Shown piece after piece: positions 24,429-36,684 of a stretch of 64,000 nt of DNA (positions are counted from its first letter, which is position 1; every line of letters starts with the position of its first letter). The translations under genes and the position numbers were made by a program. The notes under the pieces are model-generated. The model did not search any database. It was not told the DNA's origin and worked only from the letters and a program-made list of their open reading frames with translations. Origin of the DNA: Trema orientale (taxonomy: Eukaryota; Streptophyta; Magnoliopsida; Rosales; Cannabaceae); the NCBI GenBank assembly GCA_002914845.1, contig JXTC01000014.1, forward strand, positions 1,057,293-1,121,292, read 5' to 3'.

Positions 24429-27400
24429 GAAAGATAGGTTGATCTTGGCAATAAACTTATAAGCTTGGTTCATTTAACCTAAGTTAGATTTTCCTTGCGA
24501 TCATACCTAAAAGTTCGCCACAATTAGAGACAGCAATTGCTACTAATGGAAGGATTAACAAGACAATTACAAATCCAGCAATCTATCCTCAAATTAGAAG
24601 ATAGCCAAGCCTAGCTTAGTTGTACACCGAAATCAAATAAGAAAATATTCATAAAGTATTAAAAAAAGAAGAACATAAGTAATCAGAAGTTGAAAAAAAA
24701 ATAATATATAATTAATTCACCGTATAAGTCAAATTTAGGGTTTAGAAATCACCATTAACTGACAAAGAAACTTTACTAGACATAACGTAAAAGAAAAACA
24801 CAATATCTATAATGTAAACTAACAACCTCTAAAGGTGACAAGAACAAAAGATAGAAGAAAGTTTTCATGTCAACACACAAAGACATCTTCTTCTTCTCTT
24901 CTAGAACTCCAGATAATTAATCTTTCAAATTCCTCTCTTTTTACCATAGAATGGTCTAATTATAATGTTTCATCATTAAAGCCAGTTTGAGAAGATTTTA
25001 TAGAGTTTTAGATGACTTCAGACTTTAAAACTTGCAAAATAAAAGACTTAGTGCTGCGACCTCCGCTTCCAAGTGTTGTGGTGCCCATATTTAGGTTAAA
25101 ATTCATTGAGCCAGTGTTGCGGTGCTGACACTCCAGCACTGTAGCGCTGAGCTGCTGCCACTTTTTTCTCAACAGCCATCGATATGGCACTTGCCCTCGG
25201 TTCTCAAATTCCAGCTTCAGCTTTTAACAACTTTTTGATGCGATTTCACTTTTCTTCATTCTTTTCTTTCAAAGCACTTACAAAACACGAAAATACGAAT
25301 AAAAACTAAGAATAGCTAAGAAACTAACAAAATAAATATGAAGATATTATTACTAAAATACATCAAAATATATTCTTAGCAGTGATGTGAGACTAAAACA
25401 CTCTACTATTGGGTGGTGCCATATGGCACCTTTATTAGGCCTTGTGCGGGCAAGGCCCACGCAAGTCTCTAAGTAGTATGGAGCTTATTTCATCTCTTCT
25501 TTGTGGATTTATACTACTTTCTAATTCCTAACTCCTTGTCATTTTTCAAAATCTCTCACAAATTGATATTTCTCAAAAATAAATTCTTATTAAATAAATA
25601 TCTTAGCAACTTATTTCCAATTTCCACAATAGTTAAATAGTAGAAAATAATTAAGTATCTAGAAATTACTGTTTTTTATTTTTTAAAATAATTTTTAAAA
25701 AAAAATTATTTGCTTCCAGAAGTTTCCTACTATAACAGCTACCACAAATTGAACCTATAGAAATTACTCAATATAGACAATGTTTTCAGTTCCAAGTTCA
25801 TAATATGACCAATTAGTTATACAAAATACAATGAAACTACCAGTGGAGATATACTAACTAATAAGTGAGATCTATAGTGGGTGACATGTAGCTCCAAAAG
25901 TCACTACTATATTTTACTAAAAGTACTGAAAGTTTCAAATTTCAAGATTCGTAATACCTATTTCAAAAGGACATAACTCCTTAGTTGAAATTCTGTTTTT
26001 TATGATCTATATACCGTTGAAAATCTTATTTAATAAGCTTCTCAACCATATCAAATATGACCCAACTAGACCATTAAAAGTCTTTTGTAAATCCAGTCGC
26101 AACCACTATTGTATTTTCTAACTTTATTAATTAACAACTAAAAAGTCTATAACTTCTTATTTATTCAACCAAATCATTCAAAACTTGTCTAGTATAAATC
26201 CTAAAATTAATAGGCTTCATCCCACATCAAATCTATCTCTAAATTTCATAAATCATTAATTAGTAATTCAAAACTCTAATCCTAGATATTCAATTCTAAT
26301 TCCAAAATCCAGCTAAAACATGAAACTTTAATTGGTTATAGAGTTTATTACCTTAAGAGTGACTCACAATAATCTGTAATAATAATCCTATTGTTGTTGT
26401 TGTTGTTCTTCTTCTTCTTCTTCCAAGTGTAAAGTTGTCTCTTCTCTTCTTTAACACATAAAGCAATCTCTCTCTCTTTTCCCATAAACTATAGAATATT
26501 AGATCTTAGGATTTTTTGAAATTACTCAATTACTAACATAACCCCGAATAATCACTATTCATTAAGGGCTATATTGGCTTTTCCTTTATCCATTATTTTC
26601 TTTTCTTTATATATACATATAAATTGATATATGCTTTTTCTTTTGCAGGCTATTACAGTTTATCTGAAAAAGGATTGTAAGCTATTTTTGTTTCAATTTA
26701 AAGTAACAAGTCTAAAATCACAAAAGTGTTGACTTTGAATGAGTTAAGAATATATCTTAGAAAACAGTTTTTTGTTAGATATTTTGAACAGTGTTTATTA
26801 GAACTAAGCGTTATTTATTTGATATTAATGAATTCTATATTATACCCCACTTATATACATGTAATGTTTATGTTTTATATTATGAAACCGTTTAAAAGTT
26901 TCATGACTTATAATGAGTATAAAGAATTGATCGTGTGAAGAGTTTATATGTAGCACACTAAGTTCTTTGTTTTATTATCTCTAAATGAAGAGATTATATT
27001 ATATACCCAAATATATATATATATAATATATATTTGGAATACTTTATTATATAGAGAATATAGTGCTACCTATTTCATCGAAATTAATGAAGTCTCTAAT
27101 CATCAAAATGTTTGACTTCGGATAGAAACACTAGTATATTATAAGAAAATTATAAGTACATTGAACATAACTAACTGAAAATAAAATTAGGATGAAATAT
27201 CGTAACTTAATATTCTACTTTTTACTAATCTAGCATTATTACAAAATTACTTTAATCCTAATGATTGTCAGACTTATTTTCAAGAGTTTTATGCTTTTTA
27301 CTTACTAAATATTAGTTCCAATTCATTGATTCGAACTTTGCTATCGTAGTAGATAAGAGTTCTGAATTGACAAGAACTACCTTTATGATTTTCGGATTCC

Positions 27401-29363
27401 ATGCATGTAATGTCACTTGAAATTTTTTTTTTTTTTTTCCAAAGGATTTGAATAATATAAACTAAGCTTCAGGTATTCAATTTGTAAATTTGACTATGTT
27501 TGTATAGGTAAATATAAATACCATATTTTAATATTATCCATTAGATAAAAAATAACAACTCAAAGGTAATTATGTAATAGATGCGTAATACAGTAATCTC
27601 ACATCACTAGTACGACATTTCATCGGGACATATTTGCAAGTATAATATATGCTAAATAGTTGAGCTAATTAAATTGTTAATCAGCTATTAATTGTACCTA
27701 TACATACCACAATTGATAGTGCAATTTCTATTATAAACATTGTGAAGGAATTGATTACATAATCGAATAAGAGACTGGTAAATGAATTATAGTTTGCTTG
27801 TAGACATTGAGAAACAAAAGTCTCATAGTATTAGTAATGAGATTATTATGTAGTATTTTCAAAGTATGAAAACTCGTTAGGCACAATCATAATCTACTTA
27901 TAAAGTTGTTTAAAGTGAATATGTTATACATTTTTCGTACCTTTATATCATTCAAGTTTTGTCTTATGCTCCACCGAATTAAAATCCTGGCTGCCTAAAT
28001 GTGCCCACAAGTCAGCTACGTATATTGAGTAATAGTTAGAACCTTAGAGCTTGTTCACAACACGCTTTCATATATAGTTATTTTTACATCATAGTTTCTT
28101 ATATTTAATTATGAAATAGTCTCTAATCACATAATGTCCATTTTTAGGATTTGTGCCAGTTACTTTTGTTAATGACAATCTTAATTTTTAATTAAAGACA
28201 TTTGTTTTACTTATTCCATGTTAAATAATATTTAATAAATTTTTTATTACATAAATATAATAAGGTTTTAAGACTTTCGTATTATAATAAGTTATTATTA
28301 TAAGGTTGTATACAAATGGGAGACATAATTTTTTTTAAAGTTTACAATTAGTTCACAACTTAAAAATAGAGATGGACAATCTACTTGGATAAATTGCAGT
28401 AATTTCTACTTCGATTAGGAATGATGAGTTATATCATCAGAGTCCAAAGTGTTGACTTAGGAAAGAAACCACTTATGTAAATTAGATAAATTGGACAATA
28501 GCAAGTGAAATTATGGTTAAGTATCAATGTCGTGTTTAAACCAAAAGTTCACACTTTAGCACGAGAAATTGTGTATCTTAATCATGAGCGAATAATGAAT
28601 TCAAGTTCACAACTAGTGTTTATTTAAGATGTTAAAGAGCACGACGCAATTCCATAGTTAATACCTCGATATCTTAAACACGTGTTCCTATAAATAATTA
28701 GAATATATAGATATAGACTTACGATTTAATAAGTGCTTGGATAATCAAATCTTAGCAAAGTAATTCAATAAGATTCATTTATTGAATTAAAGAATTTATT
28801 TGTTGTCAATCTTGCAAATATGAAAAGTCTTATCACCCATTAGATGTAAAATGCAATATAAGAATGCAATATATAATTTGAGGGGGTAAATTGATAAGTT
28901 TACGTAACTTCAATTATTGATATTCTTATTGATATTTTATAACGATACATTTTATACCGATACAATGAATGCAAATAGATCTACGTTCCAATAATTTTTA
29001 TAAAAGCCAAGAGTTCAGATTTGATCGTTTAGTGTAGTTGATCAAAATTAATAACTTAGACCCACTTATATTATGTTAGTTGAAAACCGAGTTTAATTTA
29101 TTAAGATTTGAATTATATTATTAGGCTCCTAATCTAGGCTAAAAGAACATAGTCATTTACAAATTTATACCAACATATGTCTGGTTACTGAGCCTAGTTG
29201 TGCACCAGATTGTCAGGGTTGGTGCAAACAATATTTAGGATCCCTACAAAAGAAATCTTAGGAATTTAGGATTTCTTAAAAAGAAATCGAATAAATTAGT
29301 TCATTACTTATTTTTTCTCATTAATTAAATCAACCACCATACCACTTTTTAAAAATGAATTCT
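24429..29363. other. Long gene-poor stretch
   Basis: About 4.9 kb with no supported gene. Notable small items: an unusual GC-richer block at about 25040-25160 with phrases such as CACTCCAGCACTGTAGCGCT, of a style seen in retroelement debris; a perfect 16-bp palindrome GGTGCCATATGGCACC at 25415-25430; and adjoining (GTT)n and (CTT)n runs at about 26390-26422. Remaining short open frames are AT-driven. Confidence 0.45.
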
Positions 29364-29596
29364 TGACGATCTTGATAGATTTTTGAACGATTCTTAACGT
29401 CGACAGCAATCTTGACAGATTCTTGATAGATTCTTGACATCGGCGGCGATCTTGACGGATTCTTAATAAATTTTTGACGGATTTTGATAATTTTGATAAA
29501 TTTTTGACGAACTCTTGACTGATTCTTGACGTTGGTGATGATATTGATGGATTCTTAACGTATTCTTGATGAATTCTTAACAGATTCTTGACTAAT
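29364..29596. repeat. Degenerate minisatellite of GATTCTTGACG-like units
   Basis: About 230 bp consist of roughly 11-12 bp units such as GATTCTTGACAG, GATCTTGACGG and AATTTTTGACG, with longer GTCGGCGGC-type interruptions. No ORF persists through it. Confidence 0.7.
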
Positions 29597-31029
29597 TTCC
29601 TCCCAAAAGTGGTAGAATCTAATGGTGGTAGTAAACTTAGTTAAATGTTTGAAAAAAGTGTTAGTTACCAACTTAACTCGAACAAATCTAAGGAATTATA
29701 GCCACAAAATTCAGTTTATCTGATTATATTAACGTGTTTGGTGTAGGATTTGAATCTTATTCCATAAATTCAGAAAGTTTTGTTTTATCAATTTTTTATA
29801 TGAAAACTGCTTTCAAATTTGTAAAATAAGATTCAAATTTTATACCAAACACATAATTTTTTTACTATCTATAACTAAATTTGGTGAGAAACATCGAGAG
29901 AAAGCACACTGAGAATTCAACACATAGAGATATTCATCTTTGTGGAATTCTGCTACTACATCCAAGGAGGGCTAAATTCAATCTTCAATGATGTGGAACT
30001 TAAAACTTGGAACGATGCTAGACAAGAATCTCTCTATAGGCACAAATCAAAGAGTGTACATGCACTATGCAGATCAAAGGATAGAGAATAGCTTGAAAAA
30101 TCTGTGGTTTTGAAACCAAGGCATTACTTTTCTTGTGATTCTATGAATTGCCGTATATAATATACAATGCTTATGTGTTTTTCAAAAATTAAATTCAACA
30201 AAAAAAAAAAATTGTAATATACTATGTTCTGTTGCGTGTTATTCTATTACAATTGCAACTTTTAAAATAGTTGCTACACCTTTTTAGGGAAACAAAAGGA
30301 TACCAATTAAAATATAGAATATTCGATGCATCGAAGTCGTGCATAAATATAGAATATTCAGTTATTGCTTGAATTTTCGTCTAATGGTGCTTGTCCTTTA
30401 TATCAAAAAATTAATAGGTGAATGCGTAAGAAAGTTTTTATTTTCGTTATTCATACATATTAATTTCTCTAAAGGAATTCTAAATACTAAAGTGTAACAC
30501 AATTCCAGAAAAATAAATAAAGGGACAATAATAAATTTGGTTCCCCTAAAAAACAAAATAAGATTATGAATTTTTGATCTAGCAAATACAAAGTCATTTG
30601 CATGTATTTGTAGTCATACTATGCACTCTTGTCTTCTCGTCGTAGTTAGAAATTTAATACTTAAGTAACTTTGTCCTCAGTAATTACTAATTTCATGTCA
30701 TGATTTTTTTACACTCGAGAAATAACTTTCTTGTGTTTACTTTTATATTTATTAATGTATTGAAAACAACAAGTCTAGGTAGATTCACTATTGAGAAAAA
30801 TGTCCAATGAAAATATCAGAGTTTTGAGTAATTAAGTATAAAGTCGTGCGCGTGTGTGTATATATATATTTATATGGTAATAAAAAAAAGAGAAAAGGGC
30901 TATCAGTATGACTACTCTTCAGCGAGAGCATAGGGTATTCAACTCCGGGAATGTTTACTAAATATTTTGGTAGTCTTACCCTTTGAACAATAAAGTACGT
31001 CATCCTAATCCCACCAAATAGAGTAATGG
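29597..31029. other. Intergenic, no gene seen
   Basis: AT-rich. A GTGTGTGTATATATATATT microsatellite sits at about 30852-30872. Confidence 0.45.
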
Positions 31030-31039
31030 ATCCTGCTAC

Positions 31040-31270
31040 AAAGTGGTAGGGGGTGGTAGGGGGCAGGAGCAAGGAACCTTAATCCCACGCTTTACTCTGA
31101 GCTTACCCGGTTTCGAACCCCGACCACCAAGTAAGAGAAACTCCGCCACTACGCAACACACTTGGTGTGTAATCCCACATTTACAGTGTGTGCGTACCCC
31201 GTTTACCAAGATGACCGACCACCGAATCAGAAGAGCTCCACCACTACGCACGCACTCGGTGGTAAGTCAT
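31040..31270 (-). mobile_element. tRNA-derived SINE-like dimer, GC-rich
   Basis: Read on the minus strand, two related modules of about 85-100 bp follow each other. Both carry GCGTAGTGG(T/C)GGAG, an A-box-like phrase, then GGTGGTCGG. The second continues with the B-box-like GGGGTTCGAAACC. The block is far more GC-rich than its surroundings and ends towards CCCCCTACCACCCCCTACC. This looks like a dimeric tRNA-related SINE or its head. Not a functional tRNA: no cloverleaf could be drawn. Target duplications were not found. Confidence 0.45.
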
Positions 31271-31731
31271 GCGTACATGTACAAATGATGCTCGTTCATT
31301 CCTTCAAACACTTTGTTGCCTGCTTGTCTTTAACTCTTTCTCTATGTGGGCCCATTCCACTTTCAGTCTTTTGTCGGGCAATATGGATTCCACCGTAGAA
31401 CTTCCTCAAGTTATTTGCACAGTGCAGAAACTCTAGTCAAACCAGAATTGGATTAGATCACAAGTAAAATAGTTGTTGTGTTACTGGCTTAAGTGCCTGA
31501 TTCTTCTCTCTTATATATCATCCAAGGGAACTGTTATAGCAGATAATCTCGCAGTTAAAAGAAATAAAGATCATGAAAAAATAGATGTGTTAAAAAGAAA
31601 GGAGAATAATTTATTTAACTTGAAGAAATTACAAGCTAAAATGGGGTCACCTCACCTTATCATTGTTACAGGAACTACGAATATTGTGACCCTGATGTGT
31701 GCTAAAAATATAATACTAGAACACATAAAGA
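31271..31731. other. STOP1 downstream region
   Basis: Contains the presumed STOP1 3' UTR (minus strand) and no separate gene. Confidence 0.4.
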
Positions 31732-33321
31732 TTACTCAAGATTATTAGAACTTGACTCCCCTCGAGTCTTCGGGGGGTAACTACAGGACCCTGACAGAAG
31801 AAAAGAGAATGAACTCTCTGAATCTTCAAATGGAGGTCGAGGGAACTCGTGAAACCCACCAAAGTTACAATTCTCAAAGTTCAGTGGTGAGAAACAAGCA
31901 GTAGGATCATCAAGGCCTCCATTCAAGTCCATAATGTCTTGAGCCGCAGCTTCACCAGGAGTAGTGGAGCGAAAGTTGAAGTTTACAGAATTTACAGAAC
32001 CCTTGTTTGTTGCCTCAATTTCTGTTGGATGATCTGCTGGCCCAACATTTCCTCTTGCTTCATCAAATGGTATGGCTGGGGTATGGCCTTGGAAGAGAGC
32101 AATGTGCCCAAAAAGCTTGTCTTTCCTCGAGAAGGTTGTGCCGCAAGAGCAAAGCCACTTGTCCTTGCCACAATGCTTCTCATGAGTTTTGAGATCAGCA
32201 ATAACCGAGAATTTCTTTATGTTGCATCTGCTGCAAGTATAGCTCTTATCACAGTGGGTTCTCTTGTAGTGGTTTTTAACACACAAAATAGTCTTCAGAG
32301 GCTGAAACTTCTTGTGATCTTTGTTCCTCTTGCAGCCAGCATAGGGACAGGAATACCTCTTGATAACCACAGGTTCGGAGCCTGGGTCTTTATGTGGCTT
32401 AGCAAGCGCTGCTGGGGTTTTATACTCATCGCCATGACCCCTCATGTGCATCCTCAAGTTCGCATCCCTCTTGAACCCCTTCCCGCAAATTGCACAGAAG
32501 TGAGTGTGAGGCGCCAGGATTTCTTCTTTCTCTAATTGTAAGATCTCATATGTACCAGGTGGAAGATTCTCACCTTCATCAGCATCCTCCTCATCTTTGA
32601 GTTCATGTTCATCCAAGAGGTTGTTATGCTCAGCCACATAATTACCAGTCATATCTGTTTGGTTGGACTCTTCAGAAGTTTTGCTTCCACCATTTTTCTG
32701 TGGCTGAACATCATCGTTCATGCCTAGCCCAGGAGCAAGGTTTACCCTACCAGGCTGCCCAAGGTGTCCCATAGAAGGCACAACAGCAGGAAGGGTGTTC
32801 TTCACAGATGGAAGAAGACTACCTGCAGTGGAGATCAACTGAGCAATAATTGAAGTAAGATCAGCAGTTACGAGTTGTTGTTGCTGAAAAACAAGCTCAT
32901 CCGGTTGACCCAGAACTTGGCCTCTCCTGCCAGCAATCAACTGTACTAAATCCTGGAGCTGGTGAATTTTTTCTTCCAGGAAAGAGAGATTGTTCAGCAT
33001 TGCATTCGGATCCCAATCTGGGATCTTATTGGTCTGCTGTGTATCATGCATCTGAACATCTTCTTGACCCAAGATTTTAGCTTGATTATTGAGGTTAAGA
33101 GGAACTCCACCTTGGACTACAGAAGGCCGGTCATATCCTTGGAAAGATGTTTCAATCCCAATTCCAAAACCTATCATGGAAGCATTGTCCCACTTCTGTT
33201 GGCACTGCTGTGAATTGAAGTCGGAATAAGATGGATGATCCGACGAAAGCTCCTTTGTCAATTCACTCCCAGAGGAAGAATTCGCCCATTCGCCTGCACA
33301 TAGCTCCTCTTCAAGATCCAT
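31732..33321 (-). CDS. STOP1: STOP1-type C2H2 zinc-finger transcription factor (proton/aluminium tolerance)
   Basis: One 529-codon exon; Arabidopsis STOP1 (At1g34370) has about 499. The start [12 protein letters not shown] and the order of domains match STOP1. A short coiled-coil-like helix ([18 protein letters not shown]) lies at about 111-128. An acidic stretch is at about 236-250. Four C2H2-type fingers run from about 275 to 413: [22 protein letters not shown], then a finger starting YSCPYAGC, one starting YTCSRC, and [19 protein letters not shown] Ser/Phe-rich tail contains [13 protein letters not shown]1 is a nuclear regulator activating ALMT1-type malate transporters and other low-pH and Al3+ genes, and it is controlled mostly after translation. 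The coding region is uninterrupted, while the leader carries an intron. It lies convergent to PS1, 11.6 kb away. Confidence 0.95.
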   Translation of the reverse strand: MDLEEELCAGEWANSSSGSELTKELSSDHPSYSDFNSQQCQQKWDNASMIGFGIGIETSFQGYDRPSVVQGGVPLNLNNQAKILGQEDVQMHDTQQTNKIPDWDPNAMLNNLSFLEEKIHQLQDLVQLIAGRRGQVLGQPDELVFQQQQLVTADLTSIIAQLISTAGSLLPSVKNTLPAVVPSMGHLGQPGRVNLAPGLGMNDDVQPQKNGGSKTSEESNQTDMTGNYVAEHNNLLDEHELKDEEDADEGENLPPGTYEILQLEKEEILAPHTHFCAICGKGFKRDANLRMHMRGHGDEYKTPAALAKPHKDPGSEPVVIKRYSCPYAGCKRNKDHKKFQPLKTILCVKNHYKRTHCDKSYTCSRCNIKKFSVIADLKTHEKHCGKDKWLCSCGTTFSRKDKLFGHIALFQGHTPAIPFDEARGNVGPADHPTEIEATNKGSVNSVNFNFRSTTPGEAAAQDIMDLNGGLDDPTACFSPLNFENCNFGGFHEFPRPPFEDSESSFSFLLSGSCSYPPKTRGESSSNNLE

Positions 33322-33363
33322 TCTTAGTTATCTTGTTCTCACTTCAGATGATAATATCCACTA

Positions 33364-34193
33364 CTGCAAACGGCAAAAAACAATACATACTCATCATGAT
33401 TCTTAAAATTTAAACAGAAATAAGAAAATGAAATATTGGCATCAATAATAATTAAGATCCCAATAAACTGTTAGCCTGTGTACTGAAGAACACACACACA
33501 CACACACACAAAAAAAACACAAACAAACAAACAAAAATCCAGTTAGCAATCTCAGGTATCAATTTGTATCAACCAAAATTATCATAGTTCCTATTAGCTT
33601 CTATGGCTCAACATATGGCCCTCAAATTAATTTACAGATTTCTCATGAGATCATTACTGCATAGATTAAAATTAGAGTCAACTTGAAGGGAGGGGAAAAA
33701 AAAAAGAATAGAAAGCAGCTTTCTCCATCGAAAGTCAAATCTCAACTTTCAAAGGCACCCTTTATCTCCTATAAAAATATTTTACTACAGATTGCAAAAT
33801 CTCATTTGTAGATTTACAAGAGCTTTCCTCCGCAACATCCATAACCTACTTAATCACAATAAAAATTCCATCTCCTTAAAAACAAAAAACTAATTCAAGA
33901 TCCCAAGCCTCATATGAAGATGGCCTAAAGCCAAAATATCTTCCCTAGTGTTTAGAATCCTTATTCTTCATTAATTCTAAGAGTAACCCATAACCCCAGA
34001 TATTATCCTTAAACCATAAATCAAGGGAAAAAAAAAAATTCTACCATATTAACCAAAAAAAAAAAAAAACACCAATAAACCGAGACCAAATCCAAAACAG
34101 AAAAATCTTTGGCACAAAACCATAAACCATATCCATCAGAAACATAATATTCAATGAAACATAGAGAAAAAAAAAAAAAAAATACGTACTTAC
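33364..34193 (-). other. Intron in the STOP1 5' UTR
   Basis: On the minus strand, AATCTG|GTAAGTACGTA forms a strong donor at the 34193 side and TTTTGCCGTTTGCAG an acceptor at the 33364 side, 42 bases before the ATG. The 830-bp intron is T-rich in the transcript sense and contains a (CA)n run at about 33489-33510 and long homopolymer tracts. Leader introns often raise expression in plants. Confidence 0.7.
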
Positions 34194-34292
34194 CAGATTC
34201 AATACTGTTCAGATGCTCTCAGTCTCCTCCTCTGAGTTGGCTGCTGAGAGAAAAGAGGAATAGAAAAGAGAAATGCAACCCAAATGCAAAGC

Positions 34293-34300
34293 ATATATAT
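34293..34300 (-). promoter_or_regulatory. Probable STOP1 TATA box
   Basis: ATATATAT in the transcript sense lies about 100 bp upstream of the leader-intron donor and is followed by a CT-rich stretch (TTTCTCTTTTCTATTCC), the usual arrangement of a plant core promoter. Position only; no transcript data. Confidence 0.45.
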
Positions 34301-34654
34301 CAGCAAAAGAGGTTTAGTTTAGCCCCTTTCACCAATGTGGGGCCATTGTTTAAGGTCAACCCTTTCAATCGGACCGTTCATTCTTATTTTATTATTAATT
34401 TGTTGAGTTGTGTTGCTGTGTTAGTAAAAAGTCTATGGGTCTCTTTAGTTGGTCTTTGTGTGGGACCCTTTTTTGTCAGTACTATTGCTGAATGACCAAG
34501 AGCAAGACCCACCAATCATATACGACGCTTGTAAATCTCTTCACACGGTTTTATTATCTGATGTATCAAAGATTGATTTGAACTTGGTAAAGTTTTTGGG
34601 GGAGAAATTCTATGGTCTCAAAACCATTATTGGTTCAAATAGGCCCTTTTTCCT

Positions 34655-35560
34655 TTTACTTTTTATAAGGCTAGTAGTGTATCAAAATTCAAAGGTGTGT
34701 TTTTTAATCAAACTCAAAAACGATATTTTGGTGTGGATTCAAATTTAGTCAATTTAACGTTGCTAACAATAAAATATCATGACATTATCAGTATTATTTA
34801 CTTGTTATTTTGAAAGTCATAGATGGGTACAGTTTAGTAGAGTTTTCAAATGCTAAACCATTTAGTAGAGTTTTCGAATGCTAAATAGTATTACGTTGTA
34901 TGAGAAGTCATTACTAATATAATTGCTATCTTAAACAATGATGTTGAGTCGTATATTTAATTATTTTGTTGTATGAAAAGGTTTTAGTATTCCAAGTTAT
35001 TATTGACATAATCATTTTAAACAATGAGGTTGTGTGGTATATTATTGAAAAATAAGTAAATTTTAATTTATATCAGTTTTTAGAAATTAGATTTTACCAT
35101 TTACCTTCTTTATTTGTTTATTGATATATCGATTAATTTGCTATAACATTTGGAAAGCTTCTAGACTAAGTCTAACCGTTAAGTTTCAGCCGTTAGATCA
35201 ATTAAGCTGGGGAAAGGGTTTTACGTAGAACTCACCTTACTAGCACAGTCCACTTCATTGTATAAAATAATATATACGAGAAATTGATTAATGAGAGAAA
35301 GTGAGAGGAAGGAGACGAAGCCCATATTAATGGAGAGAGTATAGAGGGTCCTACACACCCACCTAGGATGACTCTCTTGTGCTGCGGATGGTTGCCATCC
35401 AAATTGCCAATTACAAATTGACTTTAGTGTACTTTGAGTGGTTCTATGGCCCTTTTTGCTATTAAAAAAAAAATACGGTAAAATAAAATAAAATAAATTA
35501 TCGGACAGAGTAAAACACTCTTTGTCAGCTTACCAGGAAGCTACGCCACCGCCCTTTGCA
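34655..35560 (+). repeat. Duplicated block upstream of STOP1, copy 1
   Basis: Shares long collinear stretches with 36685-38010: ATAAGGCTAxTAGTGTA, GATTCAAATTTxGTCAATTTAA, the CACTCCACTTCATTGTATAAAAT-type block, ATTAATGAGAGAAAGTGAG, GGAAGGAGACGAAGCC and CACACCCACCTAGGAT. Both copies are in the same orientation about 2-2.5 kb apart, with many substitutions and indels, so the duplication is old. Confidence 0.7.
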
Positions 35561-35563
35561 TCC

Positions 35564-35658
35564 GAACTCAGCATACGACATTACATCGGCACACTACCAC
35601 ATAAAACTCAACATACGACATTACATCGGCACATTACCACATAAACTCAATATACGAC
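35564..35658. repeat. 40-bp tandem repeat interrupted by a SINE
   Basis: Two and a half units of about 40 bp built as ACTCAxxATACGACATTACATCGGCACAxTACCACATAAA. The third unit is broken after AACTCAATATACGAC by the SINE that follows. Confidence 0.75.
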
Positions 35659-35812
35659 TTTTTTTTTTTTAGTGAGGCTTAACTTATGACCACCACAAAT
35701 TATAAATTTAAAGAAAAATAACACACACACTACCAAAGTTTGAACTCTTTACCTCCCAAACTCACACACACATCCCTCAAGTTTTAGACAAACTGAATTA
35801 GCCCAAGTTAGC
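35659..35812 (-). mobile_element. tRNA-derived SINE with 15-bp target duplication
   Basis: A 154-bp insertion lies between two perfect copies of AACTCAATATACGAC (35644-35658 and 35813-35827). On the minus strand it starts with a tRNA-like head: the A-box-like GGGCTAATTCAGTTTG and the B-box-like AGAGTTCAAACT. It ends in a polyA tail, seen as T(12) on the plus strand. The 3' half matches the SINE at 44964-45146 (TTAAATTTATAATTTGTGG against TTAATTTATAATAAGTGAA). The perfect duplication suggests a fairly recent insertion. Confidence 0.85.
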
Positions 35813-35827
35813 AACTCAATATACGAC

Positions 35828-36684
35828 ACTACTTCAACTTATAGTACGAGTTCTATTGCAAAATGATTTTAAAAGAAACAGAAAGGTCATTCCAAAAATT
35901 TTTATTTGTAAAATAATATTTATTGAGGGATCAAATCTACGTTGAACGACTATATTTTTACACTTGCTACTTGTTATTTTGCTGATAAAAATTTCTCATG
36001 GTCATTTTGTCCAAATCCTCATTGTAATATAATATCAACAACACTTTCTATTGTAGCTAAATATCATCTCGTATTATCGTCACGAGAAAATCTAATACCA
36101 ATTTTGTTTTGAAGACAAAATTAAAAAAATAAATAAATAAACTCCTTTAATCCTAGTTAAACTATATTATGAAGGGTAGATCTATTGACGTATTTCAGTG
36201 TACTCCCTTCACACCTTAATTAATACCATCCTTTATCTAAAATTCAAAACTCAATTACTGCTTATTGTACCCATTTATAATTCCAAATTAGCCCTTACTG
36301 CTTATTGTAGAGATGGTCTTCATGAGGCACTCCTGGTATAGCGTTGAGGTGCTCTACTTGCTGAAACTTTGATTTTTTTCTCATCTTTTTAACGTTATTT
36401 TTGCTCGTTATTGCATCAGCTTGCCTCGTTGGGCCCCGGTATGATCCAAGGTACCTTGAAAATTCCCAATTTTTTCACCAACTCACCTTGATTCTCTTTT
36501 ATTTATGAAATCTATAAAAATTCGCAAAAACATATTAAACTAATAAAAATGTTTGAAAACGCATAAATACTTAAGCTCATAATGTACTTGATTTATTTGT
36601 AAATAACCTCGTCATCAAGTGCATTTCCTAAAATACACTGTGACAAAGGTGTATCTTACAAAGAATTCCACTAATTTTCAATGT
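35828..36684. other. Intergenic, no gene seen
   Basis: Sequence between the two duplicated blocks. It includes a non-coding stretch at about 36300-36480 of slightly higher GC (phrases GAGGCACTCCTGG and GTTGGGCCCCGG) that I cannot assign. Confidence 0.4.

Noticed and set aside
29364..29596. CRISPR-like array
   Set aside because: Units are contiguous and degenerate with no unique spacers, and the DNA is plant nuclear.
31939..32535. 198-codon open frame on the plus strand
   Set aside because: It is the antisense shadow of the zinc-finger part of STOP1, which is unmistakable on the other strand.
32962..33213. Plus-strand frame antisense to the STOP1 N-terminus
   Set aside because: Shadow of the coding strand; no independent support.
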